Shown here piece after piece: positions 9,342 to 18,089 of a DNA stretch of 64,000 bases (its first letter is position 1; every line of letters starts with the position of its first letter). Origin of the DNA: UBA4582 sp047630175 (GTDB taxonomy: Bacteria > Pseudomonadota > Gammaproteobacteria > Pseudomonadales > Azotimanducaceae). The stretch lies in the NCBI GenBank assembly GCA_047630175.1, contig JBLHVI010000007.1, forward strand, positions 1 through 64,000. The letters are read 5' to 3'. The position numbers and the translations under genes were made by a program. The notes beneath the pieces were generated by a model. The model did not search any database and was not told the DNA's origin. It was given only the letters and a program-made list of their open reading frames with translations.

Positions 9342-10508
9342 CTAGTCAGCCTGACGACGCAAAAATGCAGGAATATCCAGGTAGTCCATGTCTTTACGCG
9401 GGCTGTCTAGCCCAAGTCCCGCAGAACCTTCCAGATTAGCGCCACCCTGACGAATTACCGTCGGCTTCTCAAACTCGGCATAATCGATCTTTCCGTCCCC
9501 AGCCACCTTCTTTGGCGTGTTGTTAATGACATTCTTCGGCTTTTCAGCTTCTGCAGCGCCCAAGCCTGTTGCAACAACTGTCACTCTGAGCTCATCGCCC
9601 ATATTAGGATCGATGACGGTACCGACAACTACCGTGGCATTCTCTGACGTAAATTGTTCGATGGTCGAACCCACCTCGGAGAACTCACCCAGGGAGATAT
9701 CAATGCCTGCTGCGATATTTACCAGGATTCCACGCGCTCCATGGAAATCTACATCTTCCAGCAGCGGACTGCGAATCGCCGCCTCTGCCGCTTCCCGTGC
9801 CCGGTCCTTACCAGATGCACTACCGCTTCCCATCATCGCCATACCCATCTCCGACATAACGGTGCGCACGTCGGCGAAATCGACATTAATCATACCAGGA
9901 CGCATGATCAAATCAGCAATGCCCTGAACGGCCCCAAGCAAGACGTCATCCACAGCGCCAAAGGCTTTCAATAATGGCGTGTCCTCCCCCATAATCGATA
10001 GCAACTTCTGGTTAGGTATGGTGATCAAAGAATCCACGTGCTCTGACAACTCTTTGATACCCGCCTCTGCCAACGCCATCCGCTTACGCCCTTCAAACAC
10101 AAAAGGCTTGGTCACCACGGCGACCGTCAGGATATTCATGCTCCTTGCGATCTCTGCAACAACAGGCGCCGCTCCAGTGCCAGTACCACCACCCATTCCT
10201 GCGGTGATAAACACCATATCGGCACCTTTGAGCGCTTCCGCTATGCGCTCCCGATCTTCCAACGCAGCTTCTCGGCCCATGTTCGGGTTTGCGCCCGCGC
10301 CAAGTCCTTTAGTAATGCCTGAACCCAGTTGCAACAGGGTTTTAGCGCCCAGACTATGCAATGCCTGAGCGTCAGTGTTGGCACAGATGAAGTCAACACC
10401 CGTAACCTCCTGGACGACCATGTGCTGAACGGCGTTTCCACCACCGCCACCAACACCAATCACCTTAATAACAGCATTCTGCGGTGCAGTATCTACTAAT
10501 TCAAACAT
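9342..10508 (-). CDS. ftsZ: Cell division GTPase FtsZ
   Basis: Tubulin-like GTPase that forms the Z ring. 388 residues from ATG 10508, which follows a strong GGGAGGG ribosome site and gives the standard start MFELVDTAPQNAVIKVIGVG; an upstream in-frame start is not needed. The signature GGGTGTGAAPVVAEIA is intact, as are the T7-loop residues NVDFADVRTVM. The C-terminal peptide YLDIPAFLRRQAD is the conserved tail that binds FtsA, ZipA and MinC. It is 120 bases downstream of ftsA. Confidence 0.98.
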   Translation of the reverse strand: MFELVDTAPQNAVIKVIGVGGGGGNAVQHMVVQEVTGVDFICANTDAQALHSLGAKTLLQLGSGITKGLGAGANPNMGREAALEDRERIAEALKGADMVFITAGMGGGTGTGAAPVVAEIARSMNILTVAVVTKPFVFEGRKRMALAEAGIKELSEHVDSLITIPNQKLLSIMGEDTPLLKAFGAVDDVLLGAVQGIADLIMRPGMINVDFADVRTVMSEMGMAMMGSGSASGKDRAREAAEAAIRSPLLEDVDFHGARGILVNIAAGIDISLGEFSEVGSTIEQFTSENATVVVGTVIDPNMGDELRVTVVATGLGAAEAEKPKNVINNTPKKVAGDGKIDYAEFEKPTVIRQGGANLEGSAGLGLDSPRKDMDYLDIPAFLRRQAD

Positions 10509-10628
10509 AGAGAACCCTCCCAGGCTTCGCGATAAATTCAATTTGGATTTTGTGCTTTTCGTACCCTGTTAACTCAAAAACTAATCGCTTTAAGACTGAT
10601 CTCTTCGTTGGCTTGCTATCGATCATGA

Positions 10629-11864
10629 TTAGTAACCCCCCCCCATAAACCAATTCTTCACCCGTGACATTATGCCGTTCATACTCGATGTGGTCGGCAC
10701 AACCTTACCCTTGTCCTGTTGCTTGGCGCCGTACAGCAGCAAACCTACTGCTGTTGAATAGATGGGATTGCGAACAATATCGGTCAAACCGGTCACACCT
10801 TGGGGCTTGCCTACTCTGACCGGCATATGAAATATTTCTTCGGCTAACTCCACGACTCCCTCAATTTTTGCCGAACCACCGGTCAAAACAATACCCGCCG
10901 CAATCAGGTCTTCAAAACCACTGCGTCTAAGCTCGGCTTGAACCAGCGTAAACAATTCGTCATATCTGGGCTCAACCACCTCAGTTAGGGCCTGCCGTGA
11001 TAAATCTCGATCACCTCGCTCGCCAACGCCTGGGACTTTAATAGTCTCATTCTCGCCGGCGAGACTCGCTAAAGCACAGGCATATTTAATCTTAATCTCT
11101 TCTGCGTTTTGCGTTGGCGTCCGAAGAGCCATAGCAATATCGTTGGTTACTTGGTCCCCAGCAATGGGGATGACCGCGGTGTGCCGTATCGCACCATCTG
11201 TAAACACGGCTATATCTGTCGTGCCTCCGCCAATATCAACCAGACATACCCCCAATTCTTTTTCATCTTCCGTCAGGACTGCCAAGCCAGAGGCTAATTG
11301 CTCAAGGATAACGTCAGCAACTTCGAGGCCGCACTTACGAATACATTTCTCAATGTTTTGTGCCGCGTTTATTGCGCAGGTGACTAGGTGCACCTTAGCC
11401 TCAAGGCGCACGCCAGACATACCTAACGGTTCCTTAACGCCTTCCTGAGTATCGATCACGTATTCTTGTGGCAGTATATGCAAGATTTTCTGATCCGCAG
11501 GAATAGCAACAGCCTGTGCTGCATCTATTACGCGGTCAATGTCCGGCTGAAATACTTCCCGGTCTCGTATCGCAACGATTCCGTGAGAGTTTAGGCTGCG
11601 GATATGACTACCAGCGATCCCTGCATAAACCGAATGGATTTGACACCCCGCCATCAGTTCAGCCTCCTCCACGGAGCGCTGAATTGACTGAACGGTTGAT
11701 TCAATATTAACCACCACACCCTTTTTTAGCCCGCGGGAAGGATGACTGCCAATGCCGACGATTTCGACGCTCCCTTCAGGAGACACCTCACCAACGATAC
11801 TGACAACCTTCGATGTCCCAATATCCAACCCCACTATCATACGATTGCCATTCGAACCTGTCAT
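10629..11864 (-). CDS. ftsA: Cell division protein FtsA
   Basis: Actin-like ATPase that tethers FtsZ to the inner membrane and recruits late divisome proteins. 411 residues. It has the phosphate-1 motif VGLDIGTSKV (about 10-19), phosphate-2 LVDIGGGTTDIAVF and the adenosine motif VLTGGSAKIEGV. The C-terminal amphipathic membrane-targeting helix MSRVKNWFMGGGY is present. The codons for MGGG form a run of nine G residues (10636-10644) just before the stop. The start overlaps the ftsQ stop by ATGA, indicating coupling. Confidence 0.97.
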   Translation of the reverse strand: MTGSNGNRMIVGLDIGTSKVVSIVGEVSPEGSVEIVGIGSHPSRGLKKGVVVNIESTVQSIQRSVEEAELMAGCQIHSVYAGIAGSHIRSLNSHGIVAIRDREVFQPDIDRVIDAAQAVAIPADQKILHILPQEYVIDTQEGVKEPLGMSGVRLEAKVHLVTCAINAAQNIEKCIRKCGLEVADVILEQLASGLAVLTEDEKELGVCLVDIGGGTTDIAVFTDGAIRHTAVIPIAGDQVTNDIAMALRTPTQNAEEIKIKYACALASLAGENETIKVPGVGERGDRDLSRQALTEVVEPRYDELFTLVQAELRRSGFEDLIAAGIVLTGGSAKIEGVVELAEEIFHMPVRVGKPQGVTGLTDIVRNPIYSTAVGLLLYGAKQQDKGKVVPTTSSMNGIMSRVKNWFMGGGY

Positions 11865-12613
11865 AAGCTGAATTCTCTTTGAGATTTGTAATTTTTCGCG
11901 ATATCTAACTCTTTCTCTGGCAGCTTCCAGCGGACGGCAATGCCATTCACGTAGCGCGTATCGATGCTCAAAACGTTATCCATTCGACTCTCGAGTCCGC
12001 CATCATCAAGCACTTTCAGGTAGCGCTGAATCCTCTCTGTAATATGTTCTTTCCCAAGCAAAACTTTGACCCCCGATGCGTCGGTGAACAGCCACGAACC
12101 CCGCTCATCAAGATTAAGCACTTCTATTTGCTGGCCAGACTTCAGCAGCGCATTGTTGAGTTGCTGATACTGCTGCATGACCGCTCGCTCCTTCCCAACA
12201 GGTCCGTACAGCTGGGCTAGATCGCCACCATTTTGATGTCCCGAAATAAACACCTTGCCTTCACGACTAACAAACGCATCATCATTCCAATACGCAACCG
12301 GTGTTTCATCGACAATTGAAATCACCAACTGATCAGGCCAACGGCGGCTGACCTCTACATGATGAACCCAGTCAGCGGCTTCCAATAGTTGTTTGATTTC
12401 ATCAATCCGCTGACTGCTGCCCTTGGCATCTATCAGTCGGTTATGAACGTTTTGACGCTGATCATCACTAAGATCTCCGATAATTGAAACCCGTGTCATC
12501 GCAAATTCTTGCCCGCTAATATTCACGAAGAGAGTCACTATCAAAAATAGCAAGGCGCCAATCGCGATAGTCCCGCGATGACATGCTATTTGTCTATGGA
12601 TCAAAGAACTCAT
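11861..12613 (-). CDS. ftsQ: Cell division protein FtsQ
   Basis: Bitopic divisome protein that binds FtsB/FtsL. From ATG 12613 (ATGA overlap with the murC stop) it has 250 residues; a longer start at 12637 would overlap murC by 28 bases. A short cytosolic tail and one transmembrane helix (about 15-37, GTIAIGALLFLIVTLFVNI) are followed by a POTRA segment (FAMTRVSIIGDLSD) and the beta domain with SRRWPDQLVISIVDETPVAYWND. ddl, usual between murC and ftsQ, is absent. Confidence 0.94.
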   Translation of the reverse strand: MSSLIHRQIACHRGTIAIGALLFLIVTLFVNISGQEFAMTRVSIIGDLSDDQRQNVHNRLIDAKGSSQRIDEIKQLLEAADWVHHVEVSRRWPDQLVISIVDETPVAYWNDDAFVSREGKVFISGHQNGGDLAQLYGPVGKERAVMQQYQQLNNALLKSGQQIEVLNLDERGSWLFTDASGVKVLLGKEHITERIQRYLKVLDDGGLESRMDNVLSIDTRYVNGIAVRWKLPEKELDIAKNYKSQREFSL

Positions 12614-14067
12614 GACTTCACCCGCGCGTCTTGCCAATGCAGCGTCAAATTCTTCGCAAGCTGGGCGGTAGCACCAGCGCCTTGGGTCAATAAGAAGTCT
12701 CCTGCTCTGACTATCTCATCAAGTCTTGCAGGCACCTCATCAATATTTTCTAGATACTCGATCTCTACAAGTTTTTTGCGCTCTATTGCCTTGTAGAGAT
12801 CCTCGCCCGTTGCACCAGGTATGACTGCTTCGCCAGCACTGTAAACATCCAGCAATAGCAAGTGATCTACGCTCGCCAACACATCGACAAATTGATCGAA
12901 CAGCTCCAGTGTTCTTGAATAGCGATGAGGTTGATAAACCATTACCAGACGGCACATAGGCCAGCCTGCTCGAACCGCTTCTATGGTGGCTTTAACCTCC
13001 GTCGGATGATGCCCATAATCATCCACCAGCGTAAACTGACCATCGCCACGAGTATATTCACCATGCCGCTCGAAACGCCTTCCAACACCCTGAAACTTCG
13101 CTAGACCATTAATAATATGCTCATTGGCAACGCCTTCATCGCTCGCTATCGCAATCGCAGCAAGGGCATTCAAAACATTATGCCGACCCGGAAAATGTAA
13201 CGTTATGGGCAGTGGCTGAGCATGACCCGCACGGATTACAGAGAACTTAGATGTGCCATTTTCATGGAGCAAATCCTCAGCATGTACGTCAGCGGCAGGA
13301 TCAAATCCGTAAGTAATAATAGAACGCTTAACTTGCGGCAGTAACGACTTTACAACAGGGTCATCAATACAGGCCACAACCAGACCATAGAAAGGCAGGT
13401 TATGCATAAATTCGAGAAACGCAGCCTTTAGTTTGTCGAAGCTACCCTCGTAGTAACTTAGATGATCACGATCGACATTGGTCAGAACCGCAACCATAGG
13501 TTGTAGATGCAAGAACGAGGCATCACTTTCATCCGCTTCAGCCACCAGATAGCGACTCTTACCAAGTGCTGCATTAGACGCAGCACTATTAAGCAGACCG
13601 CCGATAATAAAAGTAGGGTCCAGGCCAGCTTCGCCGAGAATGGATGCTATCAGACTGGTAGTTGAGGTCTTACCGTGTGTGCCTGCAACGGCGATACCAT
13701 GACGGTAGCGCATTAACTCACCCAACATTTCCGCCCGCCGAACCACTGGCACCCGACGTTCGCCTGCCGCAACAACCTCAGGGTTTGTTGACTTAATGGC
13801 TGACGAAACGACCACGACGTCGGCATTCTCAACATTGGCCGCCAGATGCCCAATGAACAACATCACGCCCAAATCTACCAGGCGCCTGGTTGTAGCCGAT
13901 TCACTAATATCACTGCCAGATATCTCGTACCCTTGATTCAACAGGACCTCAGCAATACCACACATGCCGGCTCCACCAATACCAATAAAATGGATGCGTC
14001 GAATACGACGCATTTCTGGCACGTCCATCACGACCGTCATCTGACTTTCCGTATTTTTAGGCGCCAC
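12610..14067 (-). CDS. murC: UDP-N-acetylmuramate--L-alanine ligase MurC
   Basis: Cytoplasmic ATP-dependent ligase adding L-Ala to UDP-MurNAc. 485 residues from GTG 14067, or 476 from ATG 14040, which has a GGAAAG ribosome site. The N-terminal IHFIGIGGAGMCGIAEVLL binds the UDP-sugar. The ATP loop is AGTHGKTSTTSL, and VDDYGHHPTEVKAT is the ligase C-domain motif. The 5' end overlaps ftsW, so murG, which normally stands between them, is missing here. Confidence 0.97.
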   Translation of the reverse strand: MAPKNTESQMTVVMDVPEMRRIRRIHFIGIGGAGMCGIAEVLLNQGYEISGSDISESATTRRLVDLGVMLFIGHLAANVENADVVVVSSAIKSTNPEVVAAGERRVPVVRRAEMLGELMRYRHGIAVAGTHGKTSTTSLIASILGEAGLDPTFIIGGLLNSAASNAALGKSRYLVAEADESDASFLHLQPMVAVLTNVDRDHLSYYEGSFDKLKAAFLEFMHNLPFYGLVVACIDDPVVKSLLPQVKRSIITYGFDPAADVHAEDLLHENGTSKFSVIRAGHAQPLPITLHFPGRHNVLNALAAIAIASDEGVANEHIINGLAKFQGVGRRFERHGEYTRGDGQFTLVDDYGHHPTEVKATIEAVRAGWPMCRLVMVYQPHRYSRTLELFDQFVDVLASVDHLLLLDVYSAGEAVIPGATGEDLYKAIERKKLVEIEYLENIDEVPARLDEIVRAGDFLLTQGAGATAQLAKNLTLHWQDARVKS

Positions 14068-15235
14068 GATGTTTCGCTCCGGGTGATGTCAACATTTCTG
14101 GATGCCGAGATTCGAAATCAATGCGTAGCAATATAGCGATCAGGACACAGCTAACTATTAAACTATTACCGCCGTAACTGACCAAGGGTAAGGTCAATCC
14201 TTTTGTCGGCAGCAAACCGATATTGACGCCAATATTAATTGCCGATTGAATACCTAACAGCAATGCAATTCCGTACGCTAGATAAGAGTGAAAATCATAA
14301 CCGCGAATGTGTGCTCGACGACCGATCATCAGCCCCTTTACGACTAGGCACATGAAGGCAGCAATCACCGCGACAGCGCCGAATACGCCTAACTCTTCCG
14401 CTGTTATAGAAAATAGAAAATCTGTGTGGGCTTCAGGTAAGAAAAATAGCTTTTGAATACTATTGCCAAGGCCCAGACCGAACCACTCTCCACGGCCAAA
14501 AGCAATGAGCGCCTGAGTTAGCTGATAGCCACTACTAAATTGATGTGCCCAAGGGTCCGTAAAGGTCTGCAGCCGCTCCAGCCGATAGGGCTGCCACTGC
14601 GCTATAGCTGCAGTAGCGATAATGCACAGGGTAATCAGCGGCAAGAATCGCTTGAACGGTACGCCTGCAAGAAAGATAACCCCCATAACCGAAGCCATTA
14701 TGACTACCGCTGCGCCAAAATCCGGTTGCTCCAACAAAAGCAACACCATAAGCGATACCAAAGCCATAGGTTTGACGAAACCCTGAATAGTCGTTTGCAC
14801 TTCATCATGACGTCGCACCAGATAGCCACTGACATAAACAATCGCGAAGAGTTTGACAAATTCTGACCCCTGCAAGGTAAAAAATCCTAGAGAAATCCAA
14901 CGCGTGCTACCATTTACTTTGTGACCAAGGCCTGGAATCAAGACCGCAATGAGTAACGCAAAGCTCGCGAGCAGCAACACTACGTCGAACTTTTGCCACA
15001 ACCGAATCGGCGTCATCAGCGCCACCGTAGCTACACCCAAACTAATAACAATATAGACTAGATGCTTAATAAGCAGATAAGCAGAATTACCGTAAATTCG
15101 TGCTGCGATCTCAGATGACGCGGAGGCCACCATTATCAGGCCCAGTATCAATAACAATAGTGTCGCTGTCGTTATCCACGGGTCTAACGGAAAGCCTCTA
15201 ACAGGTTGTGTCTGTGCCCGCATTGCCATTGTCAC
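14057..15235 (-). CDS. ftsW: Septal peptidoglycan glycosyltransferase FtsW
   Basis: Polytopic SEDS-family enzyme that polymerises lipid II at the septum together with FtsI. 392 residues with about ten hydrophobic helices. Characteristic segments include NGSTRWISLGFFTLQGSEFVKL, AHTDFLFSITAEELG and the C-terminal GLTLPLVSYGGNSL, all diagnostic for SEDS proteins. The start ATG overlaps the murD stop (ATGA) and the 3' end overlaps murC, so all three are probably co-translated. Confidence 0.96.
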   Translation of the reverse strand: MTMAMRAQTQPVRGFPLDPWITTATLLLLILGLIMVASASSEIAARIYGNSAYLLIKHLVYIVISLGVATVALMTPIRLWQKFDVVLLLASFALLIAVLIPGLGHKVNGSTRWISLGFFTLQGSEFVKLFAIVYVSGYLVRRHDEVQTTIQGFVKPMALVSLMVLLLLEQPDFGAAVVIMASVMGVIFLAGVPFKRFLPLITLCIIATAAIAQWQPYRLERLQTFTDPWAHQFSSGYQLTQALIAFGRGEWFGLGLGNSIQKLFFLPEAHTDFLFSITAEELGVFGAVAVIAAFMCLVVKGLMIGRRAHIRGYDFHSYLAYGIALLLGIQSAINIGVNIGLLPTKGLTLPLVSYGGNSLIVSCVLIAILLRIDFESRHPEMLTSPGAKHRGA

Positions 15236-16545
15236 AGGAACGCCTCCCGCACTAAGCGCTTAAACTCATCACCCCGATGTTCAAAATCTCTAAATTCATC
15301 AAAGCTAGCGCACGCCGGCGCAAATATGACCCGCCCATGATCGGGCAGGTTCTGTGCCAGCGTGCTGATCACTGCACTTAGGCTCGCCAATTGCTCGCAG
15401 GGAACTAAGCCATCAATGGCCGTAGCAATAAGATCAGCATCTTGACCGAAGAGATAAACTTGAGACACATGCCTCGCAACTACGTCGCGCAATAGCGTGA
15501 AATCAGCACCTTTGCTAACGCCCCCGAGTATGAGCACGAGGTCTCGCCCGTCTTCCGCTAATCCCTCTATCGCCGCGGCCGTTGCGCCAGTGTTCGTTGC
15601 CTTCGAGTCGTTAATGAATTCTACATCCCTAAAGCATCCGACCCACTCGCATCGGTGGGGTAAGCCCGTGAAATCCCGCAATGTCGATAAACTGGATCTG
15701 CGCGTGACACCTAGCTGGTCAGCGATAGCAATTGCAACCAAAGCATTAAGGGCATTATGCCGACCCTTGATGTTTAGTTCGTCAACGGCGACGATTACGT
15801 GCGTTCCCTGCATTAAGCTCAAGCGCCCACCTATTTCAATCATTCCATAGTCGGCAGCGCCAGTAGGCGCATCATTTCCGAAACTCAACAGTTGGCTCGA
15901 CGCATCAATGCCGTCGGGTGCACCAGACTGCCGATTAAGCAGTGCAGTAACTGCGCCTTGGTAGATTCGTTGTTTAGTCTGGTAATAGTCCTCGACAGAA
16001 GGATAACGATCTAGGTGATCCGGGGACAGATTGAGGACAACAGCAATGTGAAAGCCACCTGCCTCAATCACTTCTAGCTGATAACTCGATAGCTCCAGCA
16101 CGAAAATATCGCACTCCTGATCAAGATCGAGACACGGCGTGCCGATATTTCCGCCAACGCCAACCCGCATACCCGCAGCAGCCAGTATTTCGCCCACCAG
16201 AGCCGTGACAGTGCTCTTACCATTTGAGCCAGTGATAGCAATCACTGGCTGCTTAACTTGTTCAAGAAAAATACTAACGTCACCGGTAACAGGTACACCT
16301 GCCAACCTAGCCTGTGCAATAGCTGGCGTTGATAACGGCACACCTGGGCTTAAGATAATTTCATCCGCCAGACACAGTGCAGCACCGTCTAATACTGAGA
16401 CTGTCACTGCGGGCGCAATCTGCTGAAGTTCCAATATTCGCTCAGCAGTCGGATTGCTATCCTGAACTGAAAACGCGATATGCTCGCGCGCGAAAAATCG
16501 CGCACAAGAAATACCCGTTTTACCCAGCCCAACAATCACTTTCAT
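15232..16545 (-). CDS. murD: UDP-N-acetylmuramoyl-L-alanine--D-glutamate ligase MurD
   Basis: Adds D-Glu to UDP-MurNAc-L-Ala in the cytoplasm. About 437 residues. N-terminal KVIVGLGKTGISCARFF is the UDP-binding Rossmann part; VIAITGSNGKSTVTALVGEIL is the ATP loop; FINDSKATNTGATAAAIEGL is a MurD-specific motif. ATG 16545 has a strong GGGAGAAA ribosome site; ATG 16587, overlapping the murE stop as TAATG, would add 14 mostly lysine and acidic residues and is less likely. murF and mraY, normally between murE and murD, are absent. Confidence 0.96.
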   Translation of the reverse strand: MKVIVGLGKTGISCARFFAREHIAFSVQDSNPTAERILELQQIAPAVTVSVLDGAALCLADEIILSPGVPLSTPAIAQARLAGVPVTGDVSIFLEQVKQPVIAITGSNGKSTVTALVGEILAAAGMRVGVGGNIGTPCLDLDQECDIFVLELSSYQLEVIEAGGFHIAVVLNLSPDHLDRYPSVEDYYQTKQRIYQGAVTALLNRQSGAPDGIDASSQLLSFGNDAPTGAADYGMIEIGGRLSLMQGTHVIVAVDELNIKGRHNALNALVAIAIADQLGVTRRSSLSTLRDFTGLPHRCEWVGCFRDVEFINDSKATNTGATAAAIEGLAEDGRDLVLILGGVSKGADFTLLRDVVARHVSQVYLFGQDADLIATAIDGLVPCEQLASLSAVISTLAQNLPDHGRVIFAPACASFDEFRDFEHRGDEFKRLVREAFL

Positions 16546-16586
16546 TTTCTCCCTTTTTTGCTTTTTTTTAATGTCATCAGAGTTCA

Positions 16587-18089
16587 TTAGATGTCACTTT
16601 TAGAAACTACTTTTCCAAACGCCGAGGTTGTGTCTCGCTTGATTCGCAATGCTGATAGCACCTTTGCAACCTCTGCATAATCACTGAAAACAAGACGTTG
16701 GCCGCCGATCTCTTGATATTCTTCATGGCCTTTGCCAGCAATCAATACCATGTCATTGGATGCTGCAGACTGTAGCGCCAATGCAATCGCCTCGCGGCGG
16801 TTTGCCTCTACGACCAAGACTGCATCAATTTTTACACCACGTACGATATCGGCAATAATTGCGGCAGAAACTTCCGTTCTCGGATTGTCATCGGTAATGA
16901 TTGTATGGTCGGCGTAGTCGGTCGCTATTCGCCCCATCTCTGGACGCTTACCCTTATCACGATCGCCACCACACCCGAACACGCACCATAATCGCCCCTC
17001 ACAGTTCACTCGCAAAGTCTTAAGGGCTTTCTCCAACGCATCAGGTGTATGCGCATAATCAATAACAACCTGAGGTAAACCACGCTCGGAAATTGCATCC
17101 ATTCGACCGCGGACATTCTGTAGGCTCGCGACGGCAATTAAAATATCCGGCAGCTCGTATCCCTGTAACCCAAGCACAGCAACAACAGCCAGCATATTAC
17201 TCACATTAAATTCACCTAGCAGTGATGACCGCAGCGCACCCTGACCCCAAGGGGTGACGAACTCCGCTTCAAATCCATGATTGCTGTAGCTCACTTGCTC
17301 ACAGAAAACATCTGCTGCGTTGTTAGTAATGGCATAACTGATTGGCCGCACGGTCGTAGGCAGTTCAGTCAATAACTGCCGACCAAACTCATCGTCAAGG
17401 TTGATCACGGCATCTTGCAAATCTGGCCAATGAAACAACCGACGTTTAGCAGCACAGTAGTCGGCGTAAGTTGGGTGATAATCAAGGTGGTCACGACTGA
17501 TATTGGTAAACACCGCCAAATTGATAACGGTACCATTCAGTCGGTCCTGCACTAAGCCGTGGGAAGACGCTTCGACAGCAACCGCATGCGCTTGCTTGCT
17601 GACCAACACCCCTAACATCCGCTGAAGCTCGAGAGCGCTAGGCGTTGTAAGCCCAGAATCCTGTAAAATCTCACCTGGAAAACCGAATCCCAAAGTACCT
17701 ACGACGCCGCATTTTTTACCCAATAAAGTTAGAGCCTGAGCGATAAAATGACTGCAAGAAGTTTTACCGTTAGTACCGGTAATACCGATGACGATCATTC
17801 GCGTAGAGGGCTCACCCCAGAATCGACTGGCAATAGGGCCTTTATGCGCGTGCAATGCAGCCATCTCGAACACCCTCGCATCACTGCTAACAAATGGCGC
17901 CTCACAAATAGCAGCTGTTGCAACCTGCATCACCTCGTCGACATGATCACGGGCATCGTATGAGCCCCCGGGCGTCGCAAGAAAGAGATCGCCGACTTTT
18001 ACTTGCCGGCTATCATCACAGATGCCATCAATGACCATATCTGTTGTTAAGACAAACTCGGGAATCAACTCACTGAGCATTTTAGTCAT
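16587..18089 (-). CDS. murE: UDP-MurNAc-tripeptide synthetase MurE (meso-DAP type)
   Basis: Adds the third residue of the stem peptide. 500 residues. The ATP loop is GITGTNGKTSCSHFIAQAL. The carboxy domain has VIDYAHTPDALEKAL and TDDNPRTE; the DNPR motif marks meso-diaminopimelate specificity. It begins directly after the ftsI stop (ATG 18089; ATG 18080 also possible). Confidence 0.97.
   Translation of the reverse strand: MTKMLSELIPEFVLTTDMVIDGICDDSRQVKVGDLFLATPGGSYDARDHVDEVMQVATAAICEAPFVSSDARVFEMAALHAHKGPIASRFWGEPSTRMIVIGITGTNGKTSCSHFIAQALTLLGKKCGVVGTLGFGFPGEILQDSGLTTPSALELQRMLGVLVSKQAHAVAVEASSHGLVQDRLNGTVINLAVFTNISRDHLDYHPTYADYCAAKRRLFHWPDLQDAVINLDDEFGRQLLTELPTTVRPISYAITNNAADVFCEQVSYSNHGFEAEFVTPWGQGALRSSLLGEFNVSNMLAVVAVLGLQGYELPDILIAVASLQNVRGRMDAISERGLPQVVIDYAHTPDALEKALKTLRVNCEGRLWCVFGCGGDRDKGKRPEMGRIATDYADHTIITDDNPRTEVSAAIIADIVRGVKIDAVLVVEANRREAIALALQSAASNDMVLIAGKGHEEYQEIGGQRLVFSDYAEVAKVLSALRIKRDTTSAFGKVVSKSDI

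Noticed and set aside
9517..9927. 136-codon plus-strand frame inside ftsZ
   Set aside because: Lies fully antisense to a well-conserved ftsZ, has no ribosome site and no recognisable motif; a shadow of codon bias.
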